This document shows, piece by piece, positions 1-5,213 of a stretch of DNA of 5,213 nt (the stretch's first letter is position 1; the number at the start of each line of letters is the position of its first letter). The notes below the pieces were generated by a model. It saw nothing but the letters and a program-made list of their open reading frames with translations, was not told the DNA's origin and ran no database searches. The stretch is from contig JAEZAD010000270.1 of the NCBI GenBank assembly GCA_023430565.1, forward strand, positions 1 through 5,213. The letters run 5' to 3'. A program made the position numbers and the translations under genes. This stretch comes from Verrucomicrobiota bacterium. GTDB lineage: Bacteria; Verrucomicrobiota; Verrucomicrobiia; Opitutales; Opitutaceae.

Positions 1-3000
1 ACGTCCTCGACTTTGACGCCAAACTGCTTGCCACCCGCTTCCAGCGTGGCGACGCCATCCGCTTTCAACTCGACATTCCCGCTGCCGTCCACGTCCGCTA
101 CATGATCGTCGCTGGTGCAATAACCGCCGCCTGTCAGCCTCAGTGCGACACGGGGCGCCGTTATCCCTGCGGTGGGTGTGCCAGTCACGCCCTTGGGCAG
201 GCGCTTAACCACCTTGACGATGCAGGTGACCTTAATATTGTTCTTTGTCGTAGCTGTGATGATGGTCGTGCCCGTCCTGTTCTTGCTCGCCTTCACAACG
301 CCCTCGGAGGACACCGTGGCCACGTTCTTGTTCTTGCTGGTCCAAGTCAGCGCCTTCTCCGTGCATCCCGCGTCAAAGGCCGCCTCTACGCCCAGGTTGA
401 AGCTCTGATTGAAGGCCAGCGTCTTTTCGGTGGTATTCAATGAGAGGGTGGTGGGCAGCGTGCGCACCGTTACTGTACCGGTCGCGGTGTACCCTCTGTC
501 GGCGGTGGCGCGGATCACCGTGGTGCCATCCTTCAGTGCCGTAACCAGGCCGGTAGCGGCGTCCACCGTCGCCACGTCGGCGCCGCTTTCGACGCTCCAG
601 GCCAAGCTCCGGTACACCGATCCCTTGGGGGACGCCGCCGCTGTCAGCCTGACGGTTTTCAGAGCGTCGATTTCTCCGTTGTGGTAGAGGACCGCGCTTG
701 ATTTGCTCAGCTTGATCGACGTTGCGGGAATGGCGACTGTCAAATTGATGCTGCCAGGCACGCCGCTGCCATCCTTCGCCGTGGCGGTGATCTTCACCTT
801 GCCCGCGCTTCTGCCCTTCACCTGGCCATGATTGTCTACCTTCGCATACTTTTCGTTCGAGGACTTCCAGGTCACGCCCTTGTCATTTGCGTTATCGGGC
901 ATAATGGTTTCCGTCAAAGACGCCGTCTCGCCCTTGTAGACCACCTTGTAGCCGTTTACCGGCGTAAGGGTGATGCCCGTCACCGGCTGCGCCACCGTGA
1001 CGGTGCAGCTGTCGCTCTGGCCGTTGTACGCTGTCGCGGTGATCGACGCCGTTCCCAGCGCCTTCGCCGTCACCAGCCCAGTGGATTCGTCCACCATCGC
1101 CACGGCTTCGTTGTTGCTTTCCCAGGTCAGCGCCTTGAAGGTTGGGTTGGAGGGACTCAGCGTAGCCGACAGCTTCTTCTTCCTGCCGACAAACACCTTG
1201 TCCGTCTCCGGCAGGTTCACGCCCCTCACCGGGGTGATGACCTGGATCGCAATCGAGCCGCGCACGCCCGTCCCATCCGCCGCGGTGGCGTAGATGGTAA
1301 CCGGCTTTCCCACCTTCTTGCCGTAGACCTTGCCGTTTGCGTCCACCGTCACATACGCTGTGTTGGTGGACTTCCAAGTGACCGCGCCGTAGGCCGTCCC
1401 CGGGCTCACCGTCGACGTCAGCTGCAGGTACTTCTTGTAATCCACGTACGCCTTGCCGGTCTCGGTGGCGATCTGCACGCCCGTCGCTCGGTCGGTCACC
1501 CGCACCAGACAGGAGCCCACCTTGCCGTTTACCGACGTCGCGCTGATGTTTGCCGTGCCCGTCTTCAGCGCCGTGACCGTGCCATCCTGGGAGACCGTGG
1601 CCACGGCTTTGTTGTCACTGTCCCAAGTGAGCGCCTTGTCGCTGGCGCTGGAGGGGGCGATCGTCGCCGTCAGTCTCTTCTTCGTTTCGGCCAACATCCG
1701 CACCTCGCCCGGCAGGGCCACACTGCCCACAGGAGTGAACACATTGACTTTGAGCGTTTTCGATTTGCTGGCCAGGCCCTTTGAATCCTTCGCGGTGACG
1801 GTAATGGTCACCTGACCGTTCTTGAGGCCGGTGATGGTCGCCTGACCGTTCATGAGGCCGGTAACCGCGCTCGACTTGACCGACACCACCTTTTCATCCG
1901 TAGATTTGTAAGAGAGGAAATGGCCGATCCCCTGCGGCAGCACGATGGTATCGACCTCCAGCTTCGCGCCTACCTGAAGATCATATACGCCGTTCGTAAC
2001 CGGCGTCTCCTCAACCCTCAGCTCCAGGTCCGCCACCCGGTCCTCCACACTGACCACGCAGGTCCCGGTCTTGCCGTTGTGTGTGGTTGCCGTGATCGTC
2101 GCAATACCCCGTCCCACGGCAGTGACTACGCCGCCCTGCACCCGCGCCACAGATGCGTTGCTGGTGCTCCAGGTCACATTTCGGTCGTGGGCACCCGCAG
2201 GCTGCACTTCCGCCGAAAGCGTCAGCGTGTCCCCCGCCTTAAGCAGTGCTTCGGGAACCGGTCCGACCACCACGCCGGCCGCCGGAGTCCAGACGGTAAT
2301 CTCGCAGGTCGCGTATTTCCCGCTTCCATCCGCCGCCGTCGCGGTAATCGTCGCCGTTCCCGCCTTCAGCGCTGTGACCACTCCTTCCGAAACCAGCGCC
2401 ACGGCCTCGTCGCTGCTTTTCCAGGTCAGGACCTTGCAGCTGGTATTGTCTGGGGAGACGGTTGCTTCAAGCGTCAGCGCTTCACCGGGGTATAGGGAAG
2501 CGTCAGTCCTATCCAGCGAGACGCCCGAGGCGTACAACTTCACTGTGACTTCGCAGGACGCTGTCTTGTCGCTGCCATCCGCAGTCGTAGCGGTGATCGT
2601 GACACTGCCCAGTTTTACCCCCGTGACTATGCCGTCCTCTACCGTCGCAACGGATTCATCGCTGCTCGCCCAGGTCACGCTTGGGTCGCTGGTGTCGCCC
2701 GGCAAGACCCTCGGCGTAAGCGTCAGCGTCCTGCCGGCGTATAGTGTTACGCTGGACTTGTCAAGTTCCAGGCTGGTGGCGTACTGCTTCACCGTGACTT
2801 CGCAGGACGCCCTCTTGTTGCTGCCATCCTCGGTCGTAGCGGTGATGGTGGCGTTGCCCGCTTTTAACCCCATGACCACGCCGTCTGCCACCGTTGCAAC
2901 CGCTTCGTTGCTGCTCGCCCAGGTCACGCTTGGGTCGGTGGCGTCATCCGGTGTGACCGTCGCCTGCAAATTCAGCGTTTCACCGGTATAAATGGTTTCG

Positions 3001-4676
3001 TCACCCTTGTCCAGCATCAAGCCTGTGGCGTGCTTTTTAACCACGACATCAAAAGTAGTGGTCATATCGTCGTCCCCGGCGATGGACGCGATAATCGTCG
3101 TCCTCCCCAAGGCCACTCCGGTGAGCACACCGGACTCGTCTATGGTTGCAACTTCAAGATCTCCGCTATTCCATTCAATCCGATCGACAGGTTTATGATA
3201 ACTGACGGTTGGCGAAAGCGTTACAGCATTACCAAGCTCCAGATCAAAAGAGGATTTGTCACAGTGGATGAACATGGTGATGGGTTTACTGACAGAGGTG
3301 GAGCGATACTGCTCCGCATAGGAACCTTCATAAGCATACAATGGACCGCGTGTAAAAGCATTCGAGCCTATTGACGTCAGACTTCGCGGCAAGACGAACT
3401 TCGCCGGACGGCAGGACATGAACGCACTGTCTCCTATGCTTGTCACCCTGGCTGGAATATTCACGTTCACCAACTTGCTGCAACCGGCAAACGCTTGACC
3501 ACCGATGCTCGTTACCCCATCAGGAATCTGAATGCTCTCGAGAGCGGAGCAGTTATAAAAAGTAGCCCACTCGATGCTCGTCACCCCTGCAGGGATGTTT
3601 ACATTCGTAAGACTTTTACAGTCATAGAACGCAGCCTCACCAATGCTCATCACCCCGCCGTGGATTGTGATGCTCGTCAGACCGAAGCAATGACCGAATG
3701 CCCACTGTCCGATTCTCGTAACCCCTTCAGGAATGACGATCTCCGTCAGGCTGTCGCAGTAGTAAAATGCACTGTTGTATATTTCTGTTACCCCAGACGG
3801 GATCTGAACGCTTTGCAGGCTACGGCAGAAAGAGAACGCCATTGGTCCGATATACGTCACCTGATCAGGAATATCGCAGTCCGTAAGCTTTTCGCATTCG
3901 GCAAACGCGAAATTCCCAATATACGTTAACCCGTCGGGCAAATCAACGCTCGTCAGATTCCCGCACTCAGCAAATGTACTTTGCTCAATATGCGTCACCC
4001 CGGCCGGAACGGAAACACTCGTCAGGCTGTCGCAGTTATTGAACGCGAATTCGGCAATGCTTGTAACCGTTGTGGGGATCGTGATGTCCGTCAGTTTTTC
4101 GCATTCATCAAACGCCGCTCTCCCGATGGAGGTGACGCCAACCGGGAGGGTCACACTGGCGAGCTTGGAGCAGTTTGCGAACAATTCGGAACTGACAGTA
4201 GCCAGCTGATCCGGAAGCTCCATGCTGGTAAGCGCGGAATCGCTGTCAAACGCGTTGGCGCCGATGGCGGTGACTCCGTCCGGAATGCTCAGCGACGCAA
4301 GCGCGTAGCATCTTGCAAAGGCAAAATTGCCAATGGTTTGTAGCCCGCTGCCCAGCGAGAGGTTCTCCAGCGTGGTACAGTTGCTAAAGGCGTAATTGCC
4401 AAGCGACAAGACGCTGTCCGGCAGCGAGATGCTCTTCAGCGCGGATTTGCCCGAAAACGCCGAGTCGCCGATGGCGATGACGTTCTGGCCGCCAATGGTG
4501 CCGGGGACGACGAGGTCCACGTCCACCCCGGTATAGCCGGTGATGGTGACACCGTCCATCCCCGCGGTATAAGTGTAACCGTCCGACGTGGTATCGGCGA
4601 GTGCCGAAGCGCCAAGTAGGAAAAGAAAAGTGAGCAATAAGAAAGAAACGACGGGCCCTCTCATTCCAGCCTTCAT
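1..4676 (-). CDS. Giant secreted BspA-type LRR and Big_2 Ig-repeat surface protein (3' end outside window)
   Basis: The frame is open from the ATG at 4676 to the window edge: 1558 complete codons, no stop seen. The start is supported by GGAGGA five bases upstream and a signal peptide directly after it. Layout by residue: signal peptide 1-27 (Lys2 and Arg6, hydrophobic 9-21, ALA before a likely cut at 27/28); short lead-in 28-57; LRR_5/BspA-type array 58 to about 460, consensus IPxGVTSIGxxAFxxCxxL; then Big_2-like domains beginning near 466, 549, 632, 715, 798, 880, 982, 1063, 1149, 1231, 1316, 1407 and 1493, the last cut off. Most domains show a TW(x)SxN...VATV...G.V core and a final G.ATITAT strand. 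In known families BspA-type LRRs bind host or matrix proteins and Big domains form rigid stalks, so an adhesin-like role is inferred, not shown. The anchor (SLH, LPXTG or other) would lie beyond base 1. No partner gene is visible. Confidence 0.93.
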   Translation of the reverse strand, partial: MKAGMRGPVVSFLLLTFLFLLGASALADTTSDGYTYTAGMDGVTITGYTGVDVDLVVPGTIGGQNVIAIGDSAFSGKSALKSISLPDSVLSLGNYAFSNCTTLENLSLGSGLQTIGNFAFARCYALASLSIPDGVTAIGANAFDSDSALTSMELPDQLATVSSELFANCSKLASVTLPVGVTSIGRAAFDECEKLTDITIPTTVTSIAEFAFNNCDSLTSVSVPAGVTHIEQSTFAECGNLTSVDLPDGLTYIGNFAFAECEKLTDCDIPDQVTYIGPMAFSFCRSLQSVQIPSGVTEIYNSAFYYCDSLTEIVIPEGVTRIGQWAFGHCFGLTSITIHGGVMSIGEAAFYDCKSLTNVNIPAGVTSIEWATFYNCSALESIQIPDGVTSIGGQAFAGCSKLVNVNIPARVTSIGDSAFMSCRPAKFVLPRSLTSIGSNAFTRGPLYAYEGSYAEQYRSTSVSKPITMFIHCDKSSFDLELGNAVTLSPTVSYHKPVDRIEWNSGDLEVATIDESGVLTGVALGRTTIIASIAGDDDMTTTFDVVVKKHATGLMLDKGDETIYTGETLNLQATVTPDDATDPSVTWASSNEAVATVADGVVMGLKAGNATITATTEDGSNKRASCEVTVKQYATSLELDKSSVTLYAGRTLTLTPRVLPGDTSDPSVTWASSDESVATVEDGIVTGVKLGSVTITATTADGSDKTASCEVTVKLYASGVSLDRTDASLYPGEALTLEATVSPDNTSCKVLTWKSSDEAVALVSEGVVTALKAGTATITATAADGSGKYATCEITVWTPAAGVVVGPVPEALLKAGDTLTLSAEVQPAGAHDRNVTWSTSNASVARVQGGVVTAVGRGIATITATTHNGKTGTCVVSVEDRVADLELRVEETPVTNGVYDLQVGAKLEVDTIVLPQGIGHFLSYKSTDEKVVSVKSSAVTGLMNGQATITGLKNGQVTITVTAKDSKGLASKSKTLKVNVFTPVGSVALPGEVRMLAETKKRLTATIAPSSASDKALTWDSDNKAVATVSQDGTVTALKTGTANISATSVNGKVGSCLVRVTDRATGVQIATETGKAYVDYKKYLQLTSTVSPGTAYGAVTWKSTNTAYVTVDANGKVYGKKVGKPVTIYATAADGTGVRGSIAIQVITPVRGVNLPETDKVFVGRKKKLSATLSPSNPTFKALTWESNNEAVAMVDESTGLVTAKALGTASITATAYNGQSDSCTVTVAQPVTGITLTPVNGYKVVYKGETASLTETIMPDNANDKGVTWKSSNEKYAKVDNHGQVKGRSAGKVKITATAKDGSGVPGSINLTVAIPATSIKLSKSSAVLYHNGEIDALKTVRLTAAASPKGSVYRSLAWSVESGADVATVDAATGLVTALKDGTTVIRATADRGYTATGTVTVRTLPTTLSLNTTEKTLAFNQSFNLGVEAAFDAGCTEKALTWTSKNKNVATVSSEGVVKASKNRTGTTIITATTKNNIKVTCIVKVVKRLPKGVTGTPTAGITAPRVALRLTGGGYCTSDDHVADVDGSGNVELKADGVATLEAGGKQFGVKVED
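1806..1865 (-). repeat. 30-bp tandem duplication inside Ig domain 6
   Basis: Bases 1806-1835 and 1836-1865 are adjacent copies matching at 26 of 30 positions. In the protein they give VTGLMNGQAT followed by ITGLKNGQVT (residues 938-957). Other domains have only one such segment between the VATV strand and the ITAT strand, so the second copy is an in-frame ten-residue insertion. It accounts for about half of the extra length of this domain (102 residues against about 82-86). Confidence 0.88.
2286..3032 (-). repeat. Closely similar 249-bp Ig-domain repeats (domains 2-4)
   Basis: Three successive Ig domains are each exactly 83 codons long. Domains 2 and 3 are similar at the DNA level as well: the 28 bases at 2661-2688 recur without change at 2910-2937, exactly 249 bases apart, and GTGACTTCGCAGGACGC recurs at 2545 and 2794 with the same offset. 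Domain 4 keeps the length but has diverged further. This points to recent tandem duplication or gene conversion inside the stalk. Confidence 0.85.
3297..4505 (-). repeat. BspA-type leucine-rich repeat array, 17 units of 69 bp
   Basis: The conserved Phe of the AF motif falls at residues 74, 97, 120 and so on every 23 residues up to 419 (16 units), then at 441 after 22 residues. Typical units read IPDGVTSIGGQAFAGCSKL. This is the LRR_5 (BspA-like) pattern. The array should fold as a solenoid and is the likely ligand-binding head. The Cys three residues after the Phe (two between) is kept in most units but missing from unit 1 (GKS), unit 4 (DSDS) and the last unit (TRGP). The array closes with LYAYEGSYAEQY, which resembles the usual ending of clostridial BspA-like arrays. 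Confidence 0.93.
4596..4676 (-). other. Signal peptide of the giant surface protein
   Basis: Residues 1-27 have the three-part layout of a Sec signal peptide. There is a short basic start (Lys2, Arg6), a hydrophobic core rich in Leu and Phe (about residues 9-21), and a small-residue end GASALA followed by Asp-Thr. The A-x-A at 25-27 predicts cleavage after residue 27. No lipobox cysteine is present, so a lipoprotein signal is unlikely. A second Met at residue 5 could also serve as a start but would lie 17 bases from the ribosome binding site. Confidence 0.88.
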
Positions 4677-4681
4677 GAAGA

Positions 4682-4687
4682 TCCTCC
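4682..4687 (-). promoter_or_regulatory. Ribosome binding site of the giant surface protein gene
   Basis: On the minus strand GGAGGA lies five bases before the ATG at 4676. It is a near-perfect Shine-Dalgarno match and decides the start against the Met four codons later. Confidence 0.87.
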
Positions 4688-4738
4688 AAAAATTGATGAA
4701 GTGCGGATATTGGTCTGCCATAAGCTAAATATTCCATA

Positions 4739-4767
4739 ATTATACTAAAAATTCCTTCACAAACGGA
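4739..4767 (-). promoter_or_regulatory. Candidate promoter of the giant surface protein gene
   Basis: On the minus strand a perfect TATAAT sits at 4744-4739 in an AT-rich stretch. A start about seven bases downstream would give a leader of roughly 55 bases to the ATG. The matching -35 position (4767-4762, TCCGTT, 17-base spacer) is poor and there is no TG extension, so activity may depend on an activator or the site may be fortuitous. Only the -10 is convincing. Confidence 0.4.
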
Positions 4768-5119
4768 TAATTTACCACTTACAAAGAGCATCGGTAATTG
4801 GCTGGGTAATAGATTTCACCACAGTTGAGATATGATTGGCACAGGCACTTTCCTGAGCATATTTCGCTATGGGCTTGATCTGAGTTTCGCAATCAACGCC
4901 TATCTCCATGAACCGCACATCGACATCTCCCTGACATCCGCTGACATCACCGTCTATATGCATCCATACAATGGTATCTCTGCTTTATCAGCCCGTTTTT
5001 CCCGTACATCTGATCCAGGATCAACGATACAAGCCCATCTGTTCGTCCAAAATCAGTCTCAACCCACCAAATAAGCCTGAAAACACCCCATCAGACCGTC
5101 CAAAACCCCATTTTCACCA
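4745..5119. other. Intergenic region without a convincing gene
   Basis: This stretch lies between the promoter regions of two divergent genes. Two overlapping short frames exist (4963 to 4772 minus, 63 aa; 4832 to 5074 plus, 80 aa). Neither has a ribosome binding site before its ATG, and neither product resembles a family I know. Small patterns present are three GACATC copies spaced 11 and 10 bases (4922-4948) and a 13-base perfect palindrome TGATCCAGGATCA (5011-5023). No clear terminator hairpin with a T-run was seen. A decayed gene cannot be excluded. Confidence 0.55.
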
Positions 5120-5148
5120 TTGACTTTGCCCCAAAACCCTGCTATAAT
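5120..5148 (+). promoter_or_regulatory. Sigma-A-type promoter of the tRNA-Ser gene
   Basis: TTGACT at 5120-5125 and TATAAT at 5143-5148 are separated by exactly 17 bases, close to the vegetative consensus. Transcription would begin near 5154-5156 and leave a leader of about 16-18 bases before the mature tRNA 5' end, which RNase P would remove. A strong promoter directly before a tRNA is the expected arrangement. Confidence 0.9.
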
Positions 5149-5171
5149 AGCTTACGCTGGTTTTTTATCCT

Positions 5172-5213
5172 GGAGAGATGGCCGAGTGGTTGAAGGCGCT
5201 GGTCTTGAAAGTC
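5172..5213 (+). tRNA. tRNA-Ser (anticodon UGA), 5' part only
   Basis: The sequence begins with a 7-base acceptor strand GGAGAGA, then TG, then a D arm with GCC/GGC stem and the GAGTGGTTGAA loop typical of bacterial tRNA-Ser. The anticodon loop is CTTGAAA at 5204-5210, giving anticodon TGA at 5206-5208, which reads UCA and other UCN codons. The 5' side of the anticodon stem is CTGGT and the 3' side begins GTC, allowing G-U pairs next to the loop. The window ends inside the anticodon stem, so the long variable arm expected for tRNA-Ser, the T arm and the 3' end are not seen. Confidence 0.93.

Larger units (their letters stand above)
1..3281 (-). repeat. Tandem Big_2-type immunoglobulin-like domains, 12 complete plus one partial
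   Basis: Domain spans, read in protein order, are 3281-3033, 3032-2784, 2783-2535, 2534-2286, 2285-2040, 2039-1734, 1733-1491, 1490-1233, 1232-987, 986-732, 731-459, 458-201 and 200 to the edge. The first four are each exactly 83 residues; later ones vary from 81 to 102. The core is a Trp in TW(A/K/D)S, a VATV strand, a V(T/K/Y)G or VTA turn and a closing strand such as ATITATT. The first domain has lost the Thr before Trp (IEW), and the thirteenth has no Trp (YCTSDDHVADV) and is shorter. Such runs normally act as extracellular spacers. Boundaries are by eye and could shift by a few residues. Confidence 0.9.

Noticed and set aside
892..1377. Minus-strand open frame of 161 aa
   Set aside because: It is in a different frame from the giant gene and lies wholly inside it; the composition (Gly, Arg, His) is that of a frameshifted reading of the Ig domains.
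828..1784. Long plus-strand open frame (318 aa) opposite the Ig domains
   Set aside because: The product is rich in Arg and His with no recognisable domain, and it is an antisense shadow of the GC-rich Ig-repeat gene, whose minus-strand frame is clearly real.
2071..2991. Long plus-strand open frame (306 aa) with Val/Ser/Ala-rich repeats
   Set aside because: Its repetitiveness only mirrors the 249-bp Ig repeats on the other strand. It has no ribosome binding site and no family resemblance.
3495..4343. Two plus-strand frames with repeated RHP...RN..ALQ-like segments
   Set aside because: They are the antisense reading of the 69-bp LRR units, which explains the periodic look.
3297..4505. Regular 69-bp repeats considered as a CRISPR-like array
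   Set aside because: The repeats are degenerate, coding, in frame and encode a textbook LRR consensus; there are no identical repeats with unique spacers.
4384..4791. Minus-strand frame starting upstream of the giant gene and overlapping its 5' end
   Set aside because: The overlapping part is an out-of-frame reading of the signal peptide and first LRRs, its ATG has no ribosome binding site, and it begins upstream of the likely transcript start.
4772..5074. Two short opposing frames (63 aa minus, 80 aa plus) in the intergenic region
   Set aside because: No Shine-Dalgarno sequence precedes either ATG, the products are unfamiliar, and frames of this length are expected by chance. Kept only as a note in the intergenic entry.

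Overview
The window is dominated by one very large gene on the minus strand. It reads without interruption from an ATG at 4676 down to base 1 and leaves the window still open, giving at least 1558 codons. The product looks secreted. In order it has an N-terminal signal peptide, a BspA-type leucine-rich repeat array (17 units, nearly all exactly 23 residues), and a long run of bacterial immunoglobulin-like (Big_2-type) domains, 12 complete and a thirteenth cut by the window edge. This is the architecture of a long extracellular stalk carrying an N-terminal LRR head. The C-terminus, and so the way it is attached to the cell, is not visible.

To the right of the gene (4677 to 5119) is an AT-richer intergenic region. 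It holds the ribosome binding site and a tentative promoter of the big gene, then about 375 bases with no convincing gene. At the right edge is a consensus-like vegetative promoter (TTGACT, 17-base spacer, TATAAT) facing right. It drives a tRNA-Ser gene (anticodon UGA) whose first 42 bases are present. The big gene and the tRNA are divergently arranged and show no sign of shared function.

The organism is most likely a Gram-positive anaerobe of the Clostridia or a relative. Reasons: a strong GGAGGA ribosome binding site, a sigma-A-type promoter with an AT-rich upstream region, and an LRR_5 plus Big_2 surface protein of a kind common in gut and rumen Clostridia. Hand counts of sampled lines give about 68% GC in the Ig part (1021-1080), about 52% in the LRR part (3481-3660) and about 32% just upstream of the gene (4741-4800). 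Assignment to a genus is not possible from this window.

No mobile element, CRISPR array or enzyme gene was found. The most interesting material is inside the giant gene: an apparent two-domain alternation in the Ig stalk, a 249-bp near-tandem repeat, a 30-bp tandem duplication that inserts an extra ten-residue segment into one Ig domain, and a change in base composition between the LRR head and the Ig stalk.
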